In this document: positions 11,037-43,058 of the stretch, piece after piece
How the letters are laid out: each line of letters starts with the position of its first letter
How positions within the stretch are numbered: the first letter of the stretch is position 1
Assembly (NCBI GenBank): GCA_020137815.1
Contig: CM035362.1
Coordinates: 3,600,414-3,664,413, forward strand
DNA: 64,000 bases
DNA from: Hormiphora californensis
Taxonomy: Eukaryota > Ctenophora > Tentaculata > Cydippida > Pleurobrachiidae
Direction of reading: 5' to 3'
Notes under the pieces: generated by a model
What the model saw: the letters and a program-made list of their open reading frames with translations, nothing else
Database searches by the model: none
What the model was told of the DNA's origin: nothing
Program-made: the position numbers and the translations under genes

Positions 11037-14000
11037 TTACCCCATTTTGTTGCGGAACCAGATGATATTAGAAGCCCCGGTGAACAGAGAAACACTGGCA
11101 GAACCCAGAGTGAACACAATCAAGACAATCACCAGTTGAGAATGGTCAGCGTGGTAGAACAACCGGAGTATAACCTGGAGAAAAGGGCGATAAATCAGTT
11201 TTTGGGACTTCACTCTAACCTATAAGTTGATTTGAAGAAGTCCTTGACTAAAACGAATCGAATTCCGAAACACAGACAACTGACAACACAGACAACTGAC
11301 AACACAGACAACTGTCAACACAGACAACTGACAACACAGACAACTGACAACACAGACAACTGACAACACAGACAACTGACAACACAGACAACTGACAACT
11401 CAGACAACTGACAACACAGACAACTGACAGCACAGACAACTGACAACACAGACAACACAGACAACTGACAACACAGACAACTGACAACACAGACAACTGA
11501 CAACACAGACAACTGACAACACAGACAACTGACAACACAGACAACTGACAACACAGACAACTGACAACACAGACAACTGACAGACAACTGAAAACACGCA
11601 CAACTGTCAACACGCACAACTGACATCACAGACAACTGACAACACAGACAACTGACAACACAGACAACTGACAACACAGACAACTGACAACACAGACAAC
11701 TGACAACACAGACAACTGACAACACAGACAACTGACAACACAGACAACTGTCAGCACAGACAACTGACAACACAGACAACTGACAGCACAGACAACTGAC
11801 AACACAGACAACTGACAACACAGACAACTGACAACACAGACAACTGACAACACAGACAACTGACAACACAGACAACTGACAACACAGACAACTGACAACA
11901 TAGGCAACTGACAACACGCACAACTGACAACTGACAACACAGACAACTGACAACACAGACAACTGACAACACAGACAATTGACAACATAGACAACTGACA
12001 ACACAGACAACTGACAACACAGACAACTGACAACACAGACAACTGTCAACACAGACAACAGACATCACAGACAACTGACAACACAGACAACTGACAACAC
12101 AGACAACTGACAACACAGACAACTGACATCACAGACAACTGACAACACAGTCAACTGACTACACAGACAACTGACAACACAGACAACTGACAACACAGAC
12201 AACTGACAACACAGACAACTGACAACACAGACAACTGACAACACAGACAACTGACAACACAGACAACACTGTCAACACAGACAACTGACAACACAGACAA
12301 CTGACAACACAGACAACTGACAACACAGACAACTGACAACACAGACAACTGACAACACAGACAACACAGACAACTGACAACACACACAACTGACAACACA
12401 GACAACTGACAACACAGACAACTGACAACACAGACAACTGACAACACAGACAACTGACAACACAGACAACTGACAACACAGTCAACTGACAACACAGTCA
12501 ACTGACAACACAGACAACTGACAACACAGACAACTGACAACACAGACAACTGACAACACAGACAACTTACAACACAGACAACTGACAACACAGACAACAC
12601 AGACAACACAGACAACTGACAACACAGACAACTGACAACACAGACAACTGACAACACATACAACTGACAACAGAGACAACTGACAGCACAGACAACTGAC
12701 AACACAGACAACTGACAACACAGACAACTAACAACACAGACAACTGACAACACAGACAACTGACAGCACAGACAACTGACAGCACAGACAACTGACAGCA
12801 CAGACAACTGACAACACAGACAACTGACAACACAGACAACTGACAACACAGACAACTAACAACACAGACAACTGACAACACAGACAACTTACAACACAGT
12901 TAACTGTCAACACAGACAACTGTCAACACAGACAACTGACAACACAGACAACTGACAACACAGACAACTGACAGCACAGACAACTGACAACACAGACAAC
13001 TGACAGCACAGACAACTGACAACACAGACAACTTACAACACAGTTAACTGTCAACACAGACAACTGTCAACACAGACAACTTACAACACAGTTAACTGTC
13101 AACACAGACAACTGACAACACAGACAACTGACAACACAGACAACTGACAACACAGACAACTGACAACACAGACAACTGACAACACAGACAACTGACAACA
13201 CAGACAACTGACAACACAGACAACTGACAACACAGGTAACACAGACAACTGACAAAACAGACAACACAGACAACTGACAACACAGACAACTGACAACACA
13301 GACAACACACTCACAGACAACTGACAACACAGACAGCTGACAACACAGACAACTGACAACACATACAACTGACAACAGAGACAACTGACAGCACAGACAA
13401 CTGATAACACAGACAACTGACAACACAGACAACTGACAACACAGACAACTGACAACACAGACAACTGACAACACAGACAACTGACAACACAGACAACTGA
13501 CAACACAGACAACTGACAACACAGACAACTGACAACACAGACAACTGACAACACAGACAACTGACAACACAGACAACAGACAACTGACAACACAGACAAC
13601 TGACAACACAGACAACTGACAACACAGACAACTGACAGCACAGACAACTGACAACACAGACAACTGACAACACAGACAACTGACAACACAGACAACTAAC
13701 AACACAGACAACTGACAACACAGACAACTGACAACACAGACAACTGACAACACAGACAACAGACAACACAGACAACACTGACAACACAGACAACTGACAA
13801 TACAGACAACTGACAACACAGACAACTAACAACACAGACAACACAGACAACTGACAACACAGACAACTGACAACACAGACAACTGACACCACAGACAACA
13901 GACAACACAGACAACTGGCAAGTAGCCCGTTACCAGTGTGATGAGAGATGCAGTGGTGACAATTCCAGACCAGCTATGGAAAGACCAAAACCAGTGAGAT

Positions 14001-15017
14001 GAAATCAACGTTTCGTGGGCAGCCGCACCTGGAGAGGAGTGTGTGACTGTGGCGCTATCTATCAGAGCATTGGCCTGACCATATTTTTGGAGGAACTGTG
14101 GTCAGAGCATTGGTTTGATAGGTCTGGCTGCGTCCGAATCTGATTCTGTGTGTAAGGAAGGGGAGAGATTTGCCAATTCACACCATCTCTCACACACGAC
14201 TAACCGTCATCCATGACCTTCCATGTCATGATAAAGATCAAACCAGCAACCACGAGAATAGCCGAACCCACAAGGAGGACTGCATTGGTTTTGTGTTGGC
14301 AGAGGAAATCAGATTCAACCAACCGGTACGCTACGACAGCTGAAACACGGGAGATTTGACAAACACGTGATAAATGGGAGATTTGACAAACACGTGAGAC
14401 GTAAAATGGGAGATTTGACAAAAACGTGAGACGTGAAATGGGAGATTTGACAAACACGTGAGACGTGAAATGGGAGATTTGACAAACACGTGAGACGTGA
14501 AATGGGAGATTTGACAAACACGTGAGACGTGAAATGGGAGATTTGACAAACACGTGAGACGTGAAATGGGAGATTTGACAAACACGTGAGACGTGAAATG
14601 GGAGATTTGAGAAAAACGGGAGATTTGAAATGGGAGATTTGACAAACACGTGAGACGTGAAATGGGAGATTTGACAAACACGTGAGACGTGACATTTGAT
14701 GTATTATGGGATTATGTTCTTGATCGATTGAAATTTGGCGCCACCAACCGTTTGCGAAGAGAACGGCAAAGGCAGCGACCATACACACTTGATGCCAGTT
14801 GACAAGCCAAAATAGCCCAGTTGCCCCTGGTGCCAGACCACCCAAATATCCATAGACCCATCTGAAAGTGAAGTACAATGAAGATCAAGACACACGAGCT
14901 CTGGACCCGCCGCCAGACAGCAGTTTGCCCTTTAATTCTGACTCACATGAGTGATAGAGAGAAGATAACAAGGGCTAGAATTTGGAATCCGGCGAAATAG
15001 CTCTGCCGGTATAACAT
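11037..15017 (-). CDS. cytochrome b561-like transmembrane protein
   Basis: Exons in transcript order, all phase-consistent: 15017-14947 (ATG), 14861-14749, 14339-14205, 14028-13934, 11174-11037 (TAA), giving about 183 residues. Family members are membrane cytochromes that pass electrons (usually from ascorbate) across a membrane through two haems held by histidines. Matches: first helix then WVYGYLGGL; NWHQVCMV at helix 2 (family form NYHPVCMV); a histidine before helix 3 (CQHKTN); FHSWSGI at helix 4; FYHADHS at helix 5. About 20 residues usually present between helices 4 and 5 are missing, either a missed exon near the satellite or true shortening. The intron between exons 4 and 5 holds the 16-bp satellite, that between exons 2 and 3 the 32-bp repeat. 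Substrate and membrane are unknown. Confidence 0.75.
11275..13912. repeat. 16-bp minisatellite, about 2.6 kb
   Basis: About 160 units of CAGACAACTGACAACA with point variants and occasional unit-length changes. The complementary strand is open in several frames and translates to Cys/Val/Leu/Ser strings. These are repeat artefacts, not genes. It lies in the last intron of the cytochrome b561-like gene, starting about 20 bases past the exon 4 donor. Confidence 0.98.
14052..14118. mobile_element. short palindromic element with TCAGAGCATTGG ends
   Basis: TATCAGAGCATTGGCCTGAC and its inverted relative (GGTCAGAGCATTGGTTTGATA as reverse orientation words) flank a short core. Related words occur near 4116-4195, 10647 and 15735-15782, so this is a dispersed repeat family. 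Confidence 0.5.
14345..14697. repeat. 32-bp minisatellite
   Basis: About eleven units containing GTGAGACGTGAAATGGGAGA plus TTTGACAAACAC, some truncated. It lies in the second intron of the cytochrome b561-like gene. Contiguous direct repeats without unique spacers, so not CRISPR-like. Confidence 0.95.
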
Positions 15018-16570
15018 GATACACTCCGCCCCACTCAAAGTCAACAAGACACAACTAGCTTAAAACCTTGGATCACAAGACAAAATACAGACAACACGCA
15101 GCGTGTAATACATGTAGGGAAATTTGCTTACTGCCTCAAGACACACGAGCTCTGGGTTGTGTGAACTATGTGTGATATCGTAAATACCAACATGAATTGA
15201 TAACCACGTACATTATAATGCATTGACCCCATCTAACCGTACTGTGAGCTATCTGGCGCCGCGACCCATCTGAGCGCACTGTCGAATCAAATGGGGTATG
15301 GCGCCGCCATACAGACTGTCAGACAAAACAGGGGTGAAATAAGGACACAAATAACAGGGAGACAAATTATTATTATTGTTACAAACACCTCCACCTATCC
15401 ATAACAAATTCAAAATGAAACACGTTAATTTTTTGAACAATAGATAAGATTATTAACTTAACAGTTGGAGTTTAAACAGATACACACGTTGCCCCCAAAC
15501 CTAGTTCACAGCCTGTCATAAGCGTGAATAACTTTGTGCAGAAAAAGTGCGAATTGTGGGGAAATAACTGTTTAGCGGTTCACTTCGAAAGTGATTTCTG
15601 GACTATCTAAGTTGTAATCTGTTATTTTTGTACTTCGCTAGTAATTGTACCTGACCACTCTTTCATTCCATCAGGGTGTCAGAGTGAGATCGAAGTTAAG
15701 GGTCGGGAACAAACCATAGTTTGTACAATTCCTGTCAGGCCAATGCTCTGACCACGGCTCTCGCTCACCAATGCTCTGACATTACAACTCTGGTTTCTAA
15801 CTTTCGAGAGACACACCCCACAATTGCACACTTTTTCACGTCATAATCCCTAATCATACCATCTTACATTATCAAAAAAGTTAACTAAGCACATTTTTAG
15901 CAGTATGATTAGCGGCTATAACTTAAAATAAACTCATCCCCAACATTGCATCTGTAATTAAGTTAAAATCTTTCTCTTTCAATGTTTTGTTGCCCAGATA
16001 GTAAAATATTTCATATAATGGTACAGTCGGACCACGATATATATACCGGAAACCCAGATTTACCGGAAGGATAAATTCCCCCGGTATCTAGGAGGTATTT
16101 AACCCGATATATATACCGGGCAAAATCCTTTCCTTCCAAGCGAATAGAGCATCCCAGTAAATCGGAGTCCGACAGTATGCGAGTGTGTCGATACCAGGAA
16201 ATTTTAAATAAATTAATATTGTTACTGGAAAATAATTGGAAGGAACAAGCCACCCACTGACACAGATATATCTTCAAACAAAAACAGGTTTCACAAAAAA
16301 TAAGCAATTAAACTCCCAGCTTGGATACGAAATAAGCCCTCGAGCGCTGGGGAGGGGAACTTCAATACACCATACTACCAGCTTACGTTAAAATGTAGAA
16401 AATAGGGTTCCAAAGGTCACTTTTTGTCCCAACAACTCGTTTTTTGTGGGTGGTTTTTACAAAAAATTGGGAGAAATGATGATCGGGAGTACTTCATTTT
16501 ATCTCTATTAAAAACTGAAACACATACACACACACGCCCTCTACACCCTCAAATATAGATCAAAAACATT
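15018..16570. other. intergenic region between cytochrome b561-like gene and TRIP12
   Basis: Upstream flank of the cytochrome b561-like gene and downstream flank of TRIP12. It contains a decayed copy of the GTCAGGCCAATGCTCTGA repeat near 15735-15782 and a pogo-like MITE at 16024-16175. I see no supported exon or RNA gene. Confidence 0.6.
16024..16175. mobile_element. pogo-like MITE, diverged
   Basis: Starts CAGTCGGACCACGATATATA after a TA and ends GGAGTCCGACAG before a TA. Internal words (ATATATACCGG, TTTACCGG) are in inverted pairs. Same terminal family as 4580-4666. Confidence 0.7.
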
Positions 16571-16658
16571 CAGGAACCGACCGAATCAGGAAATACTGGT
16601 CCCTGATTGGCTGATAACCAGTCACGTGACCTAAATAACGAGTTCTGATTGGTTCCTG
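16571..16658. mobile_element. hAT-like 109-bp MITE family, internally deleted copy (88 bp)
   Basis: Begins CAGGAACCGACCGAATCAGG and is in the opposite orientation to most copies. About 20 bases are missing between two GGTT words near its right end. It lies just downstream of the TRIP12 stop codon, probably in the 3' UTR. Confidence 0.9.
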
Positions 16659-16673
16659 TTCACAAACACACCG

Positions 16674-37813
<21,140 letters not shown>

Positions 37814-38991
37814 CGATTTACACACACATACACCTGTAATTCACACAGAAAATTATTAACACTGGTAATGAGCAAGATGATGAAGTTGGCGTCTAAATAT
37901 TGTTAGTTGGTGTTTTGTGGATAATTTGTTGTAATTTGTGTGTGTACATGTACTTACAAAAACAAAGTCCATGAAAACTTGTAAACACATCACATTCTGA
38001 GGCAATGGTTATTAGTGAGGGGTTTATTGTAAAAGAACGCTAACCGATATCAGTTAATTGAACAATTTTCAACACTACTTGAAACAATTCCTGTCTCCTA
38101 AGGAAAGCGGGATATTTAGTGTAAATTTGATTTGATTTGATTTAGGTCGCACACCAGTTTTTACCAATCACAGCTCAGAACAGTTTTATAATGCAGGGCC
38201 AAAACGAGTACACTTAGACAGGCTTTTTTTCAAACGGAAAACTAGACGGTATCTGACAGATAATCGATAGCACCAACCGATAAACCCAAACATAACCCAT
38301 AACGGGCAGCCCGGCTTGACCGCCAAACCCAGAGTTAGCCGGGCACCGTTAAGATCTGGATGTTTTAAGGCTTGTTTACAGGTGCGGGCTGTCTTGCCTC
38401 ATATAAGACTGTCCTCTTTGCACCGGGACTTCGGCAAGCATTGCCAATTGCCAAAAAGTACCCCGCACTAAAATGACTCTGATCGCCGAACCACTCAACC
38501 ATTTTGGCTAATTCAAAGTTTATCTGGTAGGAAATGTCAAGGCCTAACCCCCACCCAAACCCCAACCCTAAGCCTAACCCTACTTTAGCCCTGACCCTAA
38601 AAAACCGTTTGTCAGCACTCACGAAACACCCAGATTTTAACGCTGGCCAATTTTGCCACTTTGTTGGAAAACTTTTTATTTGTTAATTTGTTTTCAATAA
38701 AAAGTCGCGCGCGGCGCGGCTTTAAAAAGTGTTGCACTTAGCAAAGTTCCGTGCCAACCGTTCACAATCTCACTTAAGTGCACTTGAGAGTTTCGGAATT
38801 ATCCTACCAATATTTGTACAAACAGAAACACAAATATAATCATAGATTGTGATATAAGGTTGTTGAACGGTTTACAAAACTGTATATGAATAGTTACACT
38901 GAAGAAGGTGTAAATTACACCTGGTAATAATGCCGTAATTACCAGCGAATAATCCTAATAATATAGTTTTAATATCATTGTGGAGTTCTGA

Positions 38992-39100
38992 CAGGAACCG
39001 ACCGAAACAAGTAAACAACCAATCAGAACTCGTTATTTAGGTCACGTGACTGGTTATCAGCCAATCAGGGACCAGTATTTCTTGGTTCGGTCGGTTCCTG
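38992..39100. mobile_element. hAT-like 109-bp MITE between 24-bp direct repeats
   Basis: Full-length copy. The 24 bases before it (38968-38991) and after it (39101-39124) match at 22 positions. Confidence 0.95.
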
Positions 39101-40070
39101 TTTAATATCTTTGTGGAGATCTGAGAAAGTGAGATCCACCTTGTGCCTGTGGGAAATTTAAGAAGAGGAAACATCGTAGTGGACAGAAGAGTGGTACTGT
39201 GTAAACAATGAAGATTTTGTGATTTGTGTGAATATAGGGTAGCCACTAGCAGTAGCCGTATTATAATAGAAAAGAAATGGTTGCAGGGCTAGAGAAACTG
39301 CAGTAAAGCATCTCTCGCTCTAAGTCTACAGTGAAATTTCAGGTAGGGAAACATTCTTAAAACAAAACTAATCCATCTACTTTTTAAAATTACGAATTTA
39401 AAAAAGTTAACTCCTCTCTTAAAATCGCCGGGTCACTTGACGATATTTTATTTTTTCGAAAATCCATATTCTTTTTTTGACACATAAAATCCGAACGTAG
39501 GGTAAACCGGGGCAAAATGGTTAACTTTTTACTTAATCGGTTCTCACTCCCATTTAAAAAAAGATACAATGAAAAAAATTATATAGGCTTAAAGTTCATT
39601 ATTTTATCTTTCAAATAAGATAAATTTCAACTCTAGGGACCATCATTTACTTAACTAAATAACTAATTGAAAAATTTTGGTCGGAAAAATTGGTACCGGG
39701 GCAATTCGAGCATCACCAATAGGAGTGCTTTATTTCGTCACGTGGGAGTCACGTGAACGTCCTCACAACATCAGAAGAAGATTCCCGCCTGGTGTTGTTA
39801 GAGGTGGGGGCAATTCGAACAATGTAATCTACACGCAATCTACACGCTGGTCGTTCTTGCTCGAATTGCCCCGGTATCACGCGTGATCACGTGGTACAAA
39901 GAACTGCACATCATTGGCCCGGGAGTTAACCAAATTGCCCCGGTGTGTTAACCAAATTGCCCATGTTCGAATTGCCCCGGTTGTTCGAATTGCCCCGGTA
40001 ATCTTAATTTACCAGAATTTGGAATGAAAACATGCGAATATTTAAATAATTTTTATACCATCTGAAAGCT

Positions 40071-41887
40071 GGGGGGGGTTCAACCTAAAAATTTCCATTT
40101 CCATTTGCCAAAATCCGGGTATCGATGGAAATTTTTAGAAGTTTTTAGAAATTTTTAGAAGTTTTTAGTACTAAAAATTTCCAAAAATTTCTAAAAATTT
40201 CCAAAAATTTCCATTAATTTCCAAAAATTTCTAAAAATTTCTAAAAATTTCCAAAAATTTCCATTGACCAAGAAAATAAAAATTAACAAAAACTTGAAAA
40301 TATATAAACACAGTTGTCGAAGAACTGGTTCCTTTTCCTTACCTCTTGTAACAACTGAGCATCAATAAGTTATTGAATGATAGATAAGACATCGATATCA
40401 TATATTTTTGGGCAATCCGTACAATTTCTTCAGAAATCATAGCTTCATTGGACAACTAAGGACGCGGACGTCTCGAAAACTGATTTAAAAGTAAGTTACC
40501 AAATACAGTCGGACCCCGATTTAACGGCACCCTCGGGGGAAAGGGTTTTGTCCGTTAAATCGGGGTGTCCGTTAAATCGGGGTAGAGTATATTTGGCCCA
40601 TAAAACCCTATTTTTGTCCAAAATGCTATACTAAAACACCTTTAAGTGTTAAATGCAATGTCCATGTATTGATTACATGATCATTTCTGATTAGAAAAAG
40701 AAAATAATTTCAAAAAAAAGTTATAAAAATTTTCTAAGGTACTATATCAACCACGTCCGAATCGTTTATCGAATCAGTGCATCTTATCGCATGTCTTGCT
40801 GCTAATTAGACGAACCCGATACGTGATACCATGCCGAATCGGGGCACTTTAAGCGGGGTGAGGAAGAATTCGAATTTCAAAATATATTTTTCTCTGAAAA
40901 TTCATGGGGAGCACCGATCAAAGCATTGACAATCATTCTGTAAAATTTTGCAAAAAAGTTATGAAAATTTTTCAAAGGTATATCAACCACGTCCGAATCG
41001 TGTTTCGAATCAGGGCATCTTATCGCACGTCCTGTCGCTAATTAGACGGTTCGAAACGAACCGATACGTGATCCCCATCGCCATGAGGCCAGTTTAACAA
41101 GCGTCAAAATTGCGATTCGATGGGCTTCATGCCTTCATGGGGATCACGTATCGGTTCGTTTCGAACCGTCTAATTACCAGCAAGACATGCAATAAGATGC
41201 ACCGATTCGAAACACGATTCGGACGTGGTTTTTCAAAAAATTTTCAAAAAAAATCTTCAAAAAAAAATTTTCAAAAAATTTTGGGGGAAATTTATCCTGC
41301 CGTTAAATCGGGGTGCCGCTAAATCGGGGGCCGTTAAATCGGGGTCCGACTGTAGCACAAGATACCTTATGTACTTATATAAGGTGCTATTTGGTAACTT
41401 ACTTTTAAATATTCCTTCGGACGGGTCCTTTTACCATGACTAATGCTTAATACCGTAGTAGATCAGGTTTCTTAGCATACAATATAGAAACTTAAACTCT
41501 TTTTTAAACTCGATAAGGGATATAGCGAGAATAAGTACTAACTTACTGTCGAAAACATGCATAGATTACCTGTCATTACCTTGGAATTGGGTTACCGACG
41601 AACTTATATAAACTTCTAAAAGTTTCTAAAAACTTCTAAAAATTTCTAAAAATTTCTAAAAACTTCTAAAAATTTCTAAAAATTTCCATTTACTAAAAAC
41701 TTCCAAAAATTTCCATTGTCCATAAATTTCTAAAAATTTCTAAAAATTTCTAAAAATTTCCAAAAAATTCTAAAAATTTCCAAAAATTTCCAAAAATTTC
41801 TAAAAATTTCTAAAAATTTCCAAAATAAAATTTCCATTTGCCAAAAAAGTGGGTATCAATGGAAATTTTTAGGGTTGAACCCCCCCC
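40071..41887. mobile_element. foldback element with poly-G-tipped inverted repeats, copy 3
   Basis: Left end G8 then TTCAACCTAAAAATTTCC; right end GGAAATTTTTAGGGTTGAAC then C8. Long subterminal arrays of an ATTTCTAAAA-type word occur at both ends. Flanks AAAGCTGG and AAAGCTGA match at seven of eight positions. It carries a pogo-like element inside and itself lies inside 39500-42101. Confidence 0.85.
40506..41352. mobile_element. pogo-like element, 847 bp, innermost of the nest
   Basis: Ends CAGTCGGACCCCGATTTAAC and exact complement, with TA on both sides (40504-40505, 41353-41354). Several GTTAAATCGGGG words repeat near each end. Inside, a palindrome with arms of about 90 bases (about 40989-41080 and 41137-41229), plus another arm copy at about 40750-40835. 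No intact transposase frame. Confidence 0.85.
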
Positions 41888-42417
41888 AAAGCTGATATTA
41901 TTAGCTTTCAGCTGGTTTTTTCAAATCGGAAATTGACCAACTTAAACCGGATCTAGAGCTTATTTAGTGGTAACGGGCAGGCTCGAACGAGCAGTTTTCT
42001 TCTGGAGATAGGATGACGTCATTATGATAGCTTAACTAGGTGAGAGACGGGCAGTACTATGTTCGAATTGCCCCGGTTGTTCGAATTGCCCCGGTTTACC
42101 CTAAACTAGATATGCACAGTCTCCACGGACTGCAAAGTTCATAGAGCGGAAATGATGTAATACCGTTTTAAAACAAACACACACACACAAAAGGATGCCC
42201 TGCATTGAACCTCTTTTTAACCTAAAACACTCAATTGATAATATCAATGACAGTATGTATATTGGATCTACAAAATGCATTAAACACGCAAATAATAGGA
42301 AATAGGCAGATATGTAGATAATACTAGGAAATAGGTTCACGTTTCTCGGGAAATTCCGGACATGACTGATGCTTGTTTTGTTCCAAACTGATGTGTGGTC
42401 TGTATTACAGTGTGCAC

Positions 42418-42526
42418 CAGGAACCAACCGAAACAAGTAAACAACCAATCAGAACTCGTTATTTAGGTCACGTGACTGGTTATCAGCCAATCAGGGACCA
42501 GTATTTCCTGATTCGGTCGGTTCCTG
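42418..42526. mobile_element. hAT-like 109-bp MITE with perfect 8-bp target duplication
   Basis: GTGTGCAC at 42410-42417 and 42527-42534 flank a complete copy. Confidence 0.98.
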
Positions 42527-43058
42527 GTGTGCACATGTAGTGAGAAAGAAAGATAGTCTCGGACAAATTATATGTTTATTCAAGGACGTCAAACAAAATA
42601 TGTTTATTGGACGTGGGGAAAGACGTCTTCCTGTAGACGTGATTTAAGATGAATGGAACACGTCCATAATGGCATGCGAGTTGGGAGCCTCCATAGGCCT
42701 TGTTTTATTCAAACAGTCTAGCTAGGCAACATTGGTAGGACTCATCATGAGTCACTCATGCGAGTTGGTATAGGATTGATAATCTTAGACAAGACATATA
42801 TGTATACTAGAGGACCTAGAACATGCAATAAACACAGTTAAAAAACTAAACACAATCTCTCAGTGTGATAAAAGGGACAGAAACAGTGGATTGTGGGGTT
42901 TTACCTTTTCTCTAAAATACTGATTAGTACAATTGTCCAAAGAGAAAATTACGGTAAAATCTCCCACACTACTTATTGTCCTAGCTTGCAAGCAAGATTT
43001 GTGTCCTGACTCGCGTACTGTTATCAGTCTGTGTGACCTAAAAGTACCACTAAAATGG

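Larger units (their letters stand above)
39500..42101. mobile_element. outer transposon of a nested set, TIR GGGTAAACCGGGGCAA
   Basis: GGGTAAACCGGGGCAA at the left is matched by its exact complement at the right, with TA just outside each end (39498-39499, 42102-42103). Subterminal TCGAATTGCCCCGG words recur at both ends. About 785 bases belong to this element; the rest is the element inserted at 40071-41887. No transposase recognised. Confidence 0.82.
37814..43058. other. intergenic region between TRIP12 and AMPK gamma
   Basis: Holds the TRIP12 upstream flank, two hAT-like MITEs (38992 and 42418) and the nested transposon cluster 39498-42103. No supported exon. Both flanking genes are on the minus strand, so the TRIP12 promoter should lie just above 37813, but I see no convincing core element. 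Confidence 0.65.

Noticed and set aside
11248-13898. Many long open frames rich in Cys, Val, Leu, Ser on the minus strand
   Set aside because: They are translations of the 16-bp minisatellite in three overlapping frames, with no splice or domain support.
14345-14697. Regular direct repeats that could suggest a CRISPR array
   Set aside because: Units are contiguous with no unique spacers, no cas genes are present, and the DNA is clearly eukaryotic.
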